A DNA stretch of 64,000 nucleotides from an uncultured Clostridia bacterium (GTDB lineage Bacteria > Bacillota > Clostridia > Lachnospirales > Lachnospiraceae), in NCBI GenBank assembly GCA_948472945.1, contig CAOKVX010000006.1, positions 62,001 through 126,000 on the forward strand. The letters run 5' to 3'. Shown in pieces: positions 34,033 to 43,951 of this stretch (position 1 is its first letter; each line of letters begins with the position of its first letter). Below the pieces are notes generated by a model, which was not told the DNA's origin, did no database searches, and saw nothing but the letters and a program-made list of their open reading frames with translations. A program made the position numbers and the translations under genes.

Positions 34033-35917
34033 TTTTAGAATATTTTAGCGCACAGATTCTATCCATCTTCTGTGAACATCCTGAAATTGCTGCCGATTCA
34101 AATGATACATAAACATAACCGCTCTTATAAGCAATGCCTTCTGCCATCGGAGGCATTGTAATTATTCCGGCACATTTACCTGCTTTTATATAACCACTCT
34201 TACTTTTCCAGTCCGGTTTATACAGCATAAGCTGCGAAATATAGTACTTACTCTTTTTAGCGCTTACCTGATTAGAACAAGATACAATCATATTACCATT
34301 TTTCAAAAATAGTACGTCCTGAGTCCTGGATGGTATTTTCATACTGCCATCTTTGGTCAAAGAAGGTGACGAACCTTTTTTACCGCTTATTTTATAGCTG
34401 TACATTTTTGCCGACGACGTCTCTTTGTGCTCTCCTATCCACAATTTTTTCTTATAATATGTCACGAAAGACGCCTGAGTCTTAACCTGACATGTTGATT
34501 TGTATACCACCGGATAAGAATCCTCACCGGATTTAACAGCAGCCTCCACATCCATAATCGTAAAACAGCTTACCGCCTTTCCTGTAGAAATCCAAATATT
34601 AAATCCGTCATAGGCAATTCCTCCGGCATGGTAATAATCCGGCAGCGACAGGGTACAAATATATTTTCTTGTTTTCTTATTCAAAACATATACAACGGAA
34701 GTCTCCTCCGAAACACTGTCGTATGCCGATACAAGCATATAATTTCCTGCAAAGCAGACTGCCTGCGACACCATATTAGTCGTTTTAAAACCAATGTTGT
34801 TAGTAAGCTTAATACCGGGAATAACATAGCTCTTTCCCAGATTAAGGCATTTTGAAAAATCTTTATACTTCTTATATACTTTCGACTTTTTAAGTTGTGA
34901 AATTTTGCTGTACACGGCAGCTTTTGACTGTGTAACAATATTTCCTAAAACGGTTACGGCTATTTCATTTGACTCCTCTGCCTTGTAGTCAACCCCGATA
35001 TACGTTTTGTACGGAATAATCATATAGCGGTACACCGCATCATTTACAAGTCCCGTGTGTGTGTACTCCGTAGTTTCTATATTATTTATTTTGGCCACCT
35101 CGACCAACTGCCCAAAGGCATCCCTTATATAAAGTATATATCCGTCTCCGGCATCAATCTTGTTCCATCTGATTCTGGCCCTGTAAGAGCCGCCTTTAAA
35201 CTGTTTAATATATGCAGCAACCGGAGGAGTACATGTTACTATAGACGTCTCCTCAGCCGATTTGGCCTCCGTATCGGGAACAATGGCATATATTTTATAA
35301 GTATATGGCGTAGCTGGATCAGCCTTTGAATCAGTATATGAACTGCCTGTTACGGTAGCCACGTTCTCGTATAACGTACTGCCCTCTGCACATCTCGTTA
35401 TCTTATATGAACAATCCGGTGTAAGAGGATTCCAGTTGAGCGACACAGATGACGCAGTAGTTTTTGTTACAGTAAGCCCTGTTACATTTTCCGGTATTGT
35501 GGCACAAGACAGCATGTCCGAAAACAGGCCGTAAACTTTTTCATCCGAAACTGTTATATAGGCCCGCACAATAACAGATAACTTCTGTCCTCTGTCAAGT
35601 TTCTCAAACTTATACGCGGCCTTTTCAGTTTCATCAACCTTATCATATCCGTTAGTTACACTGTTAAACTTCCAAATTTCATACTTTTCAGCGTTCTTAA
35701 TCTCATCCCACTTCAAAGCAATTTCTTTCTCATTAAAACTCTCGCATTTTAAGTTGAGTACACGTTCATTCTTAAATAATTCCACATCTGCCTCCGACAA
35801 GCTCTCTCCATCGGCAGCGTAAGCTTCCATCGCAGTAAAATAAACGGATGCAAAAGCAATCAATAATAAAAGTACACCTACTCTTCTAAAAGTTTTTCTT
35901 AATACATTGTACGTCAT
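34019..35917 (-). CDS. exported fibronectin type III protein
   Basis: This 632-residue protein starts with a signal peptide or N-terminal membrane anchor (Arg-Arg, then Val-Leu-Leu-Leu-Leu-Ile-Ala-Phe; Ala-Tyr-Ala-Ala near residue 35). Three fibronectin type III-like domains follow at about 52-138, 142-232 and 235-325, recognised by Val-x-Leu-x-Trp, Tyr-x-Ile and Tyr-x-Tyr-x-Ile patterns. Residues ~370-632 form a repeating beta-sheet region with Gly-Gly-Ile-Ala-Tyr-Asp-Gly and Leu-Trp-Ile-Gly-Glu, suggestive of a beta-propeller. No catalytic motif or sorting signal is seen. A surface role is likely; the substrate is unknown. It has no operon partner. Confidence 0.7.
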   Translation of the reverse strand: MTYNVLRKTFRRVGVLLLLIAFASVYFTAMEAYAADGESLSEADVELFKNERVLNLKCESFNEKEIALKWDEIKNAEKYEIWKFNSVTNGYDKVDETEKAAYKFEKLDRGQKLSVIVRAYITVSDEKVYGLFSDMLSCATIPENVTGLTVTKTTASSVSLNWNPLTPDCSYKITRCAEGSTLYENVATVTGSSYTDSKADPATPYTYKIYAIVPDTEAKSAEETSIVTCTPPVAAYIKQFKGGSYRARIRWNKIDAGDGYILYIRDAFGQLVEVAKINNIETTEYTHTGLVNDAVYRYMIIPYKTYIGVDYKAEESNEIAVTVLGNIVTQSKAAVYSKISQLKKSKVYKKYKDFSKCLNLGKSYVIPGIKLTNNIGFKTTNMVSQAVCFAGNYMLVSAYDSVSEETSVVYVLNKKTRKYICTLSLPDYYHAGGIAYDGFNIWISTGKAVSCFTIMDVEAAVKSGEDSYPVVYKSTCQVKTQASFVTYYKKKLWIGEHKETSSAKMYSYKISGKKGSSPSLTKDGSMKIPSRTQDVLFLKNGNMIVSCSNQVSAKKSKYYISQLMLYKPDWKSKSGYIKAGKCAGIITMPPMAEGIAYKSGYVYVSFESAAISGCSQKMDRICALKYSKIKWK

Positions 35918-36351
35918 CTTATGTCTCCTTAATAAATTTGAAAACAGTCCATATTATTATTACAGACTAATTATAAATAAAAACACGAATATTATCAAAT
36001 ACCAAATATTTTTCAAATATTTATGGTATAATGTCCACGAAAGCAATGAGCAGTGCCAGCGCAGCAGGAGACAGATAGGATGTTTACATCCTAATCTGTC
36101 TATTGCTGCGCTGATAGGGCGAACGCCCGTGAACGAGAAAGCCGCAGGCTTTCGAGTGCGCACTGCGGTGATGCATAACTTGCGCACTGCGGTGATGCGT
36201 AATCTGCGCACTGCGAAGCATAAATCTATGCACCGCAGTGCAGCGAACGCACCTAATAATATTCTCAATTAGGCATACGCCTAAGCGCATACCAAAACTT
36301 TTAAACAAGTTAACATCAATTTATAATAGAAATATGGCAGGAAATAACAAA
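35918..36351. repeat. intergenic GC-rich hairpin/direct-repeat element
   Basis: The 434 bp between the FN3 and acetyltransferase genes start A+T-rich, then hold a GC-rich repetitive block at about 36,046-36,250. GAAAGCC and GGCTTTC form a hairpin near 36,138-36,154. TGCGCACTGCGGTGATGC occurs twice around 36,159-36,197 and a third, shorter copy (TGCGCACTGCG) follows, ending with an inverted copy (CACCGCAGTGC). Short frames run through it on both strands but look spurious. It resembles interspersed intergenic repeats of unknown function. Confidence 0.65.
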
Positions 36352-37107
36352 ATGAAAAAAAAACTTATATCAAAAATCGAGGATTTATCAATTAATGCAT
36401 GGCCGTCATTTAAAACCGAGCTGTACGATAACTGGCTTATACGTTTTTCACACCAATATACGCTGAGAACAAACTGCGTTGAACAACTGGGGACATCCAC
36501 GCTTCCACTTGACGAAAAAATAGATTATTGCGAGCAAATATACACCGATTACAATTCTCCCTGTATATTTAAAATAACCCCTCTTATATCCGAACAATTT
36601 GACTTTATGCTCGCAAGAAGAGATTATACCCGTTTAAACGAGACCGACGTAATGACAATGACGCTAAAAAAGTGGTCTTACGATTCAAACATAAAAAAAA
36701 CCGTCGAAATCTCAGACACCATAACTAACGACTGGATTTTCGGAGTATTTAAGCTTAATAACGTGACAAACCCTATACATCACGATATTGTTCCCAACAT
36801 GTTCAGGGCAATTCCAAAGAAAACCATTGTCGCGAAAATCATTGCAGACGGTCAAATGGCCGCATCGGGTCTAGGTATTCTTGACCGCAACGAGCTGGGT
36901 TTGTACGCAATATATACTCATGCCGGTTACAGGGAACGCGGATATGCACGCGCAATATGCAATACTATTCTCGAAAAAGGAAAAAGTATGGGCGCCACTC
37001 ATTCTTACCTTCAGGTTTTAAAAAATAACGCTTCTGCAGTCAACCTTTATGAAAGCCTCGGATATAAATCTGAATATTCATATTGGTTCCGCCAAAAAAC
37101 CCTGTAA
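36352..37107 (+). CDS. GNAT-family N-acetyltransferase
   Basis: This ~251-residue protein has a C-terminal GNAT fold (residues ~160-250). The acetyl-CoA-binding motif A is visible as Arg-Glu-Arg-Gly-Tyr-Ala-Arg-Ala, preceded by a Leu-Gly-Leu-Tyr-Ala-Ile-Tyr-Thr strand and followed by Leu-Gln-Val-Leu-Lys-Asn-Asn-x-x-Ala-x-x-Leu-Tyr-x-x-Leu-Gly-Tyr. The N-terminal ~140 residues are of the kind found in two-domain GNATs that act on small molecules. The acceptor is unknown. The start is placed at ATG 36,352 behind CAGGAA; longer in-frame alternatives reach back into the repeat block and are not credible. It stands alone. Confidence 0.85.
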   Translation: MKKKLISKIEDLSINAWPSFKTELYDNWLIRFSHQYTLRTNCVEQLGTSTLPLDEKIDYCEQIYTDYNSPCIFKITPLISEQFDFMLARRDYTRLNETDVMTMTLKKWSYDSNIKKTVEISDTITNDWIFGVFKLNNVTNPIHHDIVPNMFRAIPKKTIVAKIIADGQMAASGLGILDRNELGLYAIYTHAGYRERGYARAICNTILEKGKSMGATHSYLQVLKNNASAVNLYESLGYKSEYSYWFRQKTL

Positions 37108-37162
37108 TACCCATTCCCGGTATCACTAATAATAATTTAATATAAAAAGAGGTATACTATAA

Positions 37163-37888
37163 ATGAACACATTATCATCATTTAAACCAAGCATATTATT
37201 TAAAACGCTATCTTGTAAAAAATATTTCACAATTGCATCCATATTTATAACCGCATGTATATTATCTGTAAGCTCCGTTCGTATCATACATGCAAATAAT
37301 AACTCCACGTTATACAAGTGCAATGAATATTCGGTAGACATCCCGAACGGTTTCACGGTTGACGCTGAAACACTTCAGGATTTCACCTCATTTTACGGCG
37401 ACGGAGTCACAATCGGAATTAGGGTTTCCGACAACATAACAGGAGAAAATGTTACAACATTTACTGAGACTGATATAAAGTCAATAACAACTGAAACACT
37501 GTCCGCGCTTATGGCACAGGCCGGCGAGGGCATCAATGTCAAGGAGCATTCAATCAAAACATTTTCCGACATGGAGTACCCGGCCCTTTATATTGCATTT
37601 GCCGGAAGTTCCGACGTGGCCGACAATGTATATATGGAAGAATACATAATAACCACTGTCAGCTACAAATATACTATAGTATTTTCTGCAGATAACAGAG
37701 AAACGCTGAATAGTGATGACGTAATACTGTTCAAAAATAGTTTTACAACTACAGAAGCTCCGCTAAAACAGGTAGTTCAAGCCGACAATCGAAACCTTAA
37801 TGTAATATTAGCCGTCTGCGCAGCCGCTGTAGTTGTATTTTTAGCTGCCACAATATTTATTATACGAAAGCAGCAAAACAGACATTAG
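37163..37888 (+). CDS. exported membrane-tethered protein of unknown function
   Basis: I do not recognise this 241-residue protein. It has a hydrophobic N-terminal segment (Phe-Thr-Ile-Ala-Ser-Ile-Phe-Ile-Thr-Ala, about residues 22-42) followed by an extracellular beta-rich domain of ~160 residues with Tyr-Ser-Val-Asp-Ile-Pro-Asn-Gly-Phe near its beginning, a pattern common in small exported Firmicutes proteins. A second transmembrane helix (~212-232) and a short basic tail (Arg-Lys-Gln-Gln-Asn-Arg-His) end the protein, so it is anchored with the domain outside. AAAAGAGGT precedes the ATG. It converges with the cyclophilin gene. Confidence 0.65.
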   Translation: MNTLSSFKPSILFKTLSCKKYFTIASIFITACILSVSSVRIIHANNNSTLYKCNEYSVDIPNGFTVDAETLQDFTSFYGDGVTIGIRVSDNITGENVTTFTETDIKSITTETLSALMAQAGEGINVKEHSIKTFSDMEYPALYIAFAGSSDVADNVYMEEYIITTVSYKYTIVFSADNRETLNSDDVILFKNSFTTTEAPLKQVVQADNRNLNVILAVCAAAVVVFLAATIFIIRKQQNRH

Positions 37889-37911
37889 TACACTTGATAA
37901 ATTAATAAACT

Positions 37912-38532
37912 TTAATCCACTAGCTTTATAGAATTGATTACAGGCTGATTCTCAGTGAGTGTTGTTCCGTTGTCATCTTCGACTGTAACCTTATCACAGA
38001 TAGCGTCAACCACTTCAATTCCCTCAGTCACAGTTCCAAAAGCGGCATACTCACCGTCCAGAAATGTGCTGTCAGCGTGTACAATAAAAAACTGAGATGA
38101 AGCGCTGTTATTTTCCATTGACCTCGCCATTGAGAGAACACCCCGCTTATGGGATATACTATTTTCTACTCCGTTAGATGAAAACTCCCCTTTAATATTC
38201 TTATCCGAGCCGCCGGTTCCGTCGCCCTTAGGGTCTCCTCCCTGAATCATGAATCCCTTAATAATTCTGTGGAATGTGAGTCCGTCATAGAACCCGTCTT
38301 TTACAAGATTAACAAAATTCGTCACAGTTATAGGCGCGGCGTCCGCATCGAGCTCAGCTTTTATTACTCCGTAATCCCTAATATCAATTTCAACATTGTA
38401 TTTACCCGAAAGAATCTCCGAGCCATCTTCACTCTTCTGTTCATCCTTACTACCGCAGCCCGCAAGCATCGTACATGCCGCAAATGCTGAAATTAGCAGA
38501 ACCGCCGTAAATAATCTGTACATTTTTTTCAT
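37912..38532 (-). CDS. cyclophilin-type peptidyl-prolyl isomerase lipoprotein
   Basis: This 206-residue protein has a lipoprotein signal peptide with lipobox Leu-Ala-Gly-Cys (cysteine ~26), so it is anchored on the outer face of the membrane. Residues ~55-206 are a compact cyclophilin domain: Pro-Ile-Thr-Val-x-Asn-Phe, Gly-Leu-Thr-Phe-His-Arg-Ile-Ile-Lys-Gly-Phe-Met-Ile-Gln-Gly-Gly-Asp and Gly-x-Leu-Ser-Met-Ala-Arg, with Ser-Gln-Phe-Phe-Ile. The arginine and glutamine/phenylalanine of the active site are present. It probably assists folding of exported proteins. The family is common in Clostridia; there is no specific neighbour link. Confidence 0.9.
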   Translation of the reverse strand: MKKMYRLFTAVLLISAFAACTMLAGCGSKDEQKSEDGSEILSGKYNVEIDIRDYGVIKAELDADAAPITVTNFVNLVKDGFYDGLTFHRIIKGFMIQGGDPKGDGTGGSDKNIKGEFSSNGVENSISHKRGVLSMARSMENNSASSQFFIVHADSTFLDGEYAAFGTVTEGIEVVDAICDKVTVEDDNGTTLTENQPVINSIKLVD

Positions 38533-38968
38533 AAAAACACCTGTGTATATTTATTATCTTACAATATTTAATACAACAAAATATACACTTTTCCTTTCAT
38601 TATATTCTATAGCATGTTTAAAACTATGCGTAACAAGTTTATTATATATCATATTTAAAATATGTCAAAGCAAATCTGTAAGTACTGCACAATCAGCGTT
38701 GCAGATTCAATTGCAACAACTTTTTATTCCACGACAAACACATGAATGAATGCCTTAGAATCCGCTATGTGTGTAACGAAGCAAGAGCGTCCCATGTAAA
38801 AGTATATCGGTATTCATGTGATGGCGTACGGATAAAAAACGGTAAACAAAACATTCATATGTTTGTCGTGCTTTTTACTCAAATATCCCTTGCCTTTTTG
38901 TGCATATTCTGCTATGTTACATATATAATACATTTTCTGTATTAATATATAAGCGGAGGAGTATATCA
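38533..38968. other. intergenic region between cyclophilin and DUF1292 genes
   Basis: This 436-bp stretch is A+T-rich at both ends and carries the divergent promoters of its flanking genes. GTTGCA and TTGCAAC near 38,698-38,718 form a short hairpin. No convincing gene, RNA or repeat was found; the short open frames lack ribosome binding sites and protein-like composition. Confidence 0.5.
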
Positions 38969-39277
38969 ATGAACGATTTTGACCTTGGAGATGACATGGA
39001 GCTTACCGTATCGCTTGAACTTGAAGATGATACTGTTCTTGAGTGTGATGTTATCCTTATATTTGAACTTGAAGAATATGACAGGGATTATGTAGCGCTT
39101 TACCCGTCAAGCGGCGAGCCTGACGAAGTTTATCTTATGCGCTGTGATTATGACGGCGGAATGGAGATGGAGATTGAGGAAATCGACGACGATGATGAAT
39201 TCAATCTTGTATCAGAAACATTTGACGCCATTATGGAGGAAGACGAGTGGAACGACCTCATGGAAGATGACGATTAA
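38969..39277 (+). CDS. DUF1292-type small acidic protein
   Basis: This ~102-residue protein is strongly acidic, with Asp/Glu runs throughout, and carries the DUF1292 pattern: Glu-Asp-Asp-Thr-Val-Leu-Glu-Cys-Asp-Val near residue 22, Phe-Glu-Leu-Glu-Glu-Tyr-Asp-Arg-Asp-Tyr-Val-Ala-Leu and a C-terminal Glu-x-Phe-Asp-Ala-Ile-Met-Glu. The family is widespread in Clostridia, often beside ruvX or RNA-related genes, and has no known function. The start ATG 38,969 follows CGGAGGAG. Its last 20 bases overlap the 3' end of the convergent helicase gene. Confidence 0.85.
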   Translation: MNDFDLGDDMELTVSLELEDDTVLECDVILIFELEEYDRDYVALYPSSGEPDEVYLMRCDYDGGMEMEIEEIDDDDEFNLVSETFDAIMEEDEWNDLMEDDD

Positions 39278-41075
39278 GTTCGCTAAGAAATCTTGACGGT
39301 TCAAGCTCACGGTTGTATCTGTGCTTTACATAAAACAGATGCAGCCGTTTTTTTGCCCTTGTCATACCGACATAAAACATTCTTCTCTCCTCCTCAAGCT
39401 CCTCGGGCTTGACAGACATCTTATGCGGAATAATAGTCTCATTCACGTCAACAATAATTACATTTTCAAATTCAAGGCCTTTAGAACCGTGCATAGTCAT
39501 CAGAGACACCGCGTCTTTCGGCGCATCTTTGCCGGCAGACCATTTTCCGTACTCTTCTATATGCCCGAACCAGTCCTCATAGTTATCAAACTGCGACGCT
39601 TCATAGTATAACTGCTCAAAAATATCGCGCAGCTTATCCTCGTCTATACCATGTTCGTCCGAATATTCACGCAGATAATCCCCGTAACCGATTACTTTGT
39701 CAATGTACCCCAACCCACGCTGCGGTTTCATTTTATATATAGATTTAACGTCATCTTCCATCTGAAGTATCCTGTCGCTAATCCAATATTTGTCGTCATA
39801 AAGTGCAGCCAGTTTATGAAAGCTTATCTCCCTTTCATCGACAGCCGACTTAGAAATATAACGCACGGGTTTATTCATAATGCGCACAAACGTAGCACTG
39901 TCCCTAAAGCCCATACCAAGCCTTATATACGCTATGATATCTTTGGCAATCCAGTGCTCATATATGTTTGGTATGCCCTCTTTAAGCCTTATTGGAATAT
40001 TATATTCAAGAAGCTTATTTACAAGCGCACGGGGCTGGATGTTTGTACGGTAAAGGACAGCTATATCCGAATAGTTTACGCCTTGCTTAGCATAATCATT
40101 TATAATATCTGCAACACAGCCGTTCTGTTCGGTAAGACAGTCAAATCCCCTTATATCGACCGGTATTCCCTCATCACCCACCGAAGATATATTTTTTTCA
40201 AATCTGACCTTATTGTTTGAAATAAGACTGGAAGACGCTTTCACAATAGCTCCGCTGCACCTGTAGTTAGTGTCAAGAATCACTTTCTGTACATTCTCAT
40301 ATTCTTCCTCAAACCTTATCATTATCTCCGGCCTTGAACCCCTGAAGCTGTAAATTGACTGGTCGTCGTCGCCAACTATAAAAAGATTATTTTCAGGCGC
40401 CGCGAGCATTTTTAAAATCCTGTACTGGGCATAGTTAATATCCTGAAATTCGTCCACAAGTATATATCTAAAGCGTTTCTGATACATAGCCAGAATATCG
40501 CTTCTGGATTTGAACAGGCTGTATGTAAGCACAATCATATCATCAAAATCAATTTTACGACTCTTTCTCAGCCATTTCCCATATTCTAAATATATCTTGC
40601 AAAAAACATCGGCCGAACATGACAACGGATAATAATCTTCAATATTATATTGTTCTGATTTAACTTTGCTGATTTCACTTACGATATTATCGACAGTATC
40701 TTTTTCACTGTCAATATCAATACCACTGTTTTTAAGAATATGCGATACAAACTTTATCTGCTCGTCCACACCGACGACATCGGCAGCAGTATATTTGTAA
40801 GCATTTTTTAGAATAGAAAAGAATATGCTGTGAAATGTTCCAAACAGAATGCCGGACGCCCCTCCACCGGCCTGATAACGGCTGCGCATCTCAAGGGCCG
40901 CAGCCCTTGTAAATGTAACAACCATTAAAGCTTCAGGGAGTACCTGCTTTACGCCGACAAGATATTTAATGCGTTCAGTTATCACCCTGGTCTTTCCGGA
41001 ACCCGGGCCTGCCAGAACCAGCATAGGGCCGGTATCATGGCAGACAGCCTTTTTTTGGGCTTTATTGAGCTGCAT
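39258..41075 (-). CDS. UvrD/PcrA-like superfamily 1 DNA helicase
   Basis: This ~605-residue protein is an SF1A helicase shorter than canonical PcrA (~720-750 residues). Visible motifs in order are Leu-Asn-Lys-Ala-Gln (Q motif), Ala-Gly-Pro-Gly-Ser-Gly-Lys-Thr (I), Val-Thr-Phe-Thr-Arg-Ala-Ala-Ala (Ia), Asp-Glu-Phe-Gln-Asp-Ile-Asn (II), Val-Gly-Asp-Asp-Asp-Gln-Ser-Ile-Tyr (III), Asn-Tyr-Arg-Cys (IV), [11 protein letters not shown] (V) and Val-Gly-Met-Thr-Arg-Ala (VI). Both ATPase and helicase functions should be intact. The C-terminal extension that binds RNA polymerase in PcrA is absent. ATG 41,075 sits six bases after GGAGG and overlaps the end of gltX by 14 bp, so the two are translationally coupled. 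Confidence 0.88.
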   Translation of the reverse strand: MQLNKAQKKAVCHDTGPMLVLAGPGSGKTRVITERIKYLVGVKQVLPEALMVVTFTRAAALEMRSRYQAGGGASGILFGTFHSIFFSILKNAYKYTAADVVGVDEQIKFVSHILKNSGIDIDSEKDTVDNIVSEISKVKSEQYNIEDYYPLSCSADVFCKIYLEYGKWLRKSRKIDFDDMIVLTYSLFKSRSDILAMYQKRFRYILVDEFQDINYAQYRILKMLAAPENNLFIVGDDDQSIYSFRGSRPEIMIRFEEEYENVQKVILDTNYRCSGAIVKASSSLISNNKVRFEKNISSVGDEGIPVDIRGFDCLTEQNGCVADIINDYAKQGVNYSDIAVLYRTNIQPRALVNKLLEYNIPIRLKEGIPNIYEHWIAKDIIAYIRLGMGFRDSATFVRIMNKPVRYISKSAVDEREISFHKLAALYDDKYWISDRILQMEDDVKSIYKMKPQRGLGYIDKVIGYGDYLREYSDEHGIDEDKLRDIFEQLYYEASQFDNYEDWFGHIEEYGKWSAGKDAPKDAVSLMTMHGSKGLEFENVIIVDVNETIIPHKMSVKPEELEEERRMFYVGMTRAKKRLHLFYVKHRYNRELEPSRFLSELNRHLP

Positions 41076-42537
41076 TAACATCCTCCTCAAGTATCTTAAT
41101 TCCGGTTTTTATTCTGACGATAGATTCCTCTTTTCCCAGAACAGCCATAATCTCATATGCGCCTGCGGGCGTCATCTGTTTACCCGACACCGCCGTGCGA
41201 AGCGGCCAAAGAGCCTGTCCGTTCTTTATACCCTTTTCTGCTACATATTCCATAGCAAGCTTTTCTATTGATTCAATGCTGAAATCTTGAAGCTCCTCTA
41301 TTCGCGGCAGCAGCTCTTTTAGCGCCGCAAGAGAATTTTCCGAATTGGTTTTCATTTTCTTATGCGTGTACATGGCAACATCATACTCAGGCAGTTTCTC
41401 AAAAAAGTCAATTTTCTCCGGAATATCCGGGAAAACTTCTATCCTCGTCTTGCACATAAGGGCTATTTCTTTCAGGTCAAGCTTCTTTTTAATCACTTTC
41501 TCAACCTCCGGGAGCGCTTTCTCAAAATACTCCGTATCGTCCATATCCTTTATATACTCACTGTTTAGCCAGCGCAGTTTCTGTATGTCGAAAACTGCCG
41601 GTGATTTGCTTATTCTGTTATAATCAAATGCCTCAATAAGCTCTTCAAGTGAAAATATCTCCGTGTCGTCGGACGGACTCCAGCCTAACAGCGCAACATA
41701 ATTTACTATGGCTTCAGGAAGAAACCCAAGGTCTAAAAGGTCCTCGAACGATGCGTCTCCCCTCCTCTTAGACAGCTTCTTATGGTTCTCGTCAGTTATT
41801 GTTGGACAGTGTATATACACGGGAACATCCCATCCAAACGACTCGTAAAGACGGTTATATTTCGGCGACGACGACAGATATTCATTGCCTCGTACTACAT
41901 GCGATATTTTCATAAGATGGTCGTCTATGACATTTGCGAAGTTGTATGTCGGATAGCCGTCCGCTTTTATAAGCACCATGTCGTCAAGCTCACAGTTGTC
42001 AACGCTTATATCACCGTATATTATATCCGAAAATACAGTGGCGCCCTCTTTAGGATTATTCTGCCTTATAACGTAAGGCTCCCCGGCCGCCAGCTTCGCC
42101 TCGACCTCTTCCCTGCTCAGGCTAAGACAATGTTTATCATACTTAGCCGTCTCTTTTCCGCTCTCATTTACGGAATCTGCGCGCAGCTTATCAAGCCTTT
42201 CCTTAGAACAGAAGCAATAGTACGCCTCACCTTTTTCTACAAGCTTCTTAGCATATTCCAGATAAAGTCCCGACTTTACCCTTTCACTCTGAACATAAGG
42301 CCCGAAACCTCCGTCCTTATCAGGACCCTCGTCATAATCAAGCCCCGCTTTTTTCAGAGTATTGTTAATTATATCTACAGCTCCCTCCTGATACCTTTCC
42401 ATATCGGTATCTTCTATGCGCAGCAGGAACTCCCCTCCCTCATGACGCGCTATGAGAAACTCATACAGCGCCGTGCGGAGATTTCCAACATGCATCTTTC
42501 CCGTAGGACTCGGAGCGTATCTCGTCCTGATTTTCAT
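41062..42537 (-). CDS. gltX: glutamyl-tRNA synthetase
   Basis: This ~491-residue enzyme charges tRNA-Glu (and, in many Firmicutes, tRNA-Gln in the indirect pathway). The class I signature is intact: [14 protein letters not shown] (HIGH-like) and Lys-Leu-Ser-Lys-Arg-Arg-Gly-Asp (KLSKR). A C-terminal anticodon-binding part has Gly-Gln-Ala-Leu-Trp-Pro-Leu-Arg. Length is normal. Start at ATG 42,537 after GAGG; the TTG at 42,555 adds six residues without support. It is the upstream gene of a pair with the helicase. Confidence 0.95.
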   Translation of the reverse strand: MKIRTRYAPSPTGKMHVGNLRTALYEFLIARHEGGEFLLRIEDTDMERYQEGAVDIINNTLKKAGLDYDEGPDKDGGFGPYVQSERVKSGLYLEYAKKLVEKGEAYYCFCSKERLDKLRADSVNESGKETAKYDKHCLSLSREEVEAKLAAGEPYVIRQNNPKEGATVFSDIIYGDISVDNCELDDMVLIKADGYPTYNFANVIDDHLMKISHVVRGNEYLSSSPKYNRLYESFGWDVPVYIHCPTITDENHKKLSKRRGDASFEDLLDLGFLPEAIVNYVALLGWSPSDDTEIFSLEELIEAFDYNRISKSPAVFDIQKLRWLNSEYIKDMDDTEYFEKALPEVEKVIKKKLDLKEIALMCKTRIEVFPDIPEKIDFFEKLPEYDVAMYTHKKMKTNSENSLAALKELLPRIEELQDFSIESIEKLAMEYVAEKGIKNGQALWPLRTAVSGKQMTPAGAYEIMAVLGKEESIVRIKTGIKILEEDVNAAQ

Positions 42538-42602
42538 ATATAATACCTCTTTCAATATTTCTATTGTACAAAATACCTTTATCGTACCGAATTAATAATT
42601 AA

Positions 42603-43844
42603 TTATTCAGACTCTTTCTTTATTCCTGCGTATTTGTCAGACGCTGCAACGGCATCGAATATACTGTAGTAGCATGGTTTTGCCTCATTATTCTCGTCAA
42701 ACAAAAGCGGATAGCTGTCCTCTTTCTTATGCCCTGTCAGCCATGTAGTTCCATCGTTAAGTCCCCAGAAAGTAACATTGGTTATGTTGGCAAATCCCTC
42801 CTTATCAAGTTCAACAAGAGTATCAAAGATTGCCCTATAAGCCTCTGCCTGCTCGTTCATGGCATCCTCAGAGTTATCGTTGTAATGCATATCAAGTTCT
42901 GTAAGCTGTATCTCAAGACCCTCAAGCTGTGCAAATTTCATTATGGTAGTCCTAATCTCATCTACGTTGAAATACTCGCGGTCGTGATGCGACTGCATTC
43001 CAAAACCGTCTATGAGTCCTTTTTCATGCAGACCTACCACAACATCATACAATACCTTTCTCTTTTCGTTAACCTCCGTGTTGTAGTCATTGAGGAACAG
43101 CTTGACATCCTTATCCGCATATTTCCTTGCATATTCAAATGCTTTTTCAATGTAGTCCTCGCCTATTGTTATATACCACGGGCTGTCCTCCCTAAGACCC
43201 TCGCCGTCGCTTGCGGCCTCATTAACAACATCCCACGCATATACCGTTCCAGGATGCTTCTCGTTGCAGAACGTGAGCACTTTCTTTATGTATGCTTCCA
43301 TCCTCTCAAGCATTGTGTCCCTGCCAACATAGTCCTTTTCCTCGTCATAATCCTCATGGAATAACCATTCCGGCGTCTGGCTGTGCCATACAAGCGTATG
43401 CCCGCGCATCTTCAGCCCTGCATCCTCGGCCATCGTCATAATCTTGTCCATATTCTCAGTATTAATCTCAGGCATGCCGTCATCCGAGTCAATTGTTTTT
43501 TCGTAATCCAACACGTAATCCGGCTTCATCTCATTTTCACATGTAAAACTAGAAAAGTCTTTCGTGATAACGTCAAGCGTTTCCTTGTCTTCAAGCTGCC
43601 AGCTGTTGACCGCAACTCCTATCGTAAACAATTCGTTATATTCATCCTTAAGACTCATCTCTGACGCGTCCGTAGGCTTATTTTCCTCAGGTTCATCGGT
43701 TGCCTCGGAAGGCTCCTCGGTTTTCTCAACAGACACCTCCGGAGCAGACTCCGGTTTGTCCTTATTTTCACCGCATCCGGCTAACAATGCCGCCCCTAAA
43801 ATGGAAACGACAGCACATGTAGTTATATACTTTCTCAGTTTCAT
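42603..43844 (-). CDS. endo-1,4-beta-xylanase lipoprotein, GH10
   Basis: This ~413-residue enzyme cuts the beta-1,4-xylan backbone. A lipoprotein signal ends in Leu-Leu-Ala-Gly-Cys (cysteine ~24), followed by a Glu/Pro/Thr/Ser-rich linker (~30-60) and a GH10 barrel (~65-400). GH10 hallmarks are Arg-Gly-His-Thr-Leu-Val-Trp-His-Ser-Gln (subsite residues), Asp-Val-Val-Asn-Glu-Ala (acid/base Glu) and Thr-Glu-Leu-Asp-Met-His (nucleophile Glu), then Gly-Leu-Asn-Asp-Gly-Thr-Thr-Trp. It is tethered to the cell surface, as expected for a cell that captures xylo-oligosaccharides. The ATG at 43,844 follows GAGAGGG. No transport genes are adjacent. Confidence 0.95.
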   Translation of the reverse strand: MKLRKYITTCAVVSILGAALLAGCGENKDKPESAPEVSVEKTEEPSEATDEPEENKPTDASEMSLKDEYNELFTIGVAVNSWQLEDKETLDVITKDFSSFTCENEMKPDYVLDYEKTIDSDDGMPEINTENMDKIMTMAEDAGLKMRGHTLVWHSQTPEWLFHEDYDEEKDYVGRDTMLERMEAYIKKVLTFCNEKHPGTVYAWDVVNEAASDGEGLREDSPWYITIGEDYIEKAFEYARKYADKDVKLFLNDYNTEVNEKRKVLYDVVVGLHEKGLIDGFGMQSHHDREYFNVDEIRTTIMKFAQLEGLEIQLTELDMHYNDNSEDAMNEQAEAYRAIFDTLVELDKEGFANITNVTFWGLNDGTTWLTGHKKEDSYPLLFDENNEAKPCYYSIFDAVAASDKYAGIKKESE

Positions 43845-43951
43845 CTTAATCCCTCTCAATCATATATGGTTTTCGATATAAAATCGTCAAATAATAATAT
43901 ATAATACAACCTACAATGTTTCAAGGTGTAAGCTATAATATTTTTATTTTT

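Noticed and set aside
35960-36308. Short open frames through the GC-rich repeats
   Set aside because: They translate the repeats in several frames and both strands with no start signal.
41782-42543. 253-codon plus-strand open frame inside gltX
   Set aside because: It is fully antisense to an intact housekeeping gene and has a composition unlike a real protein.
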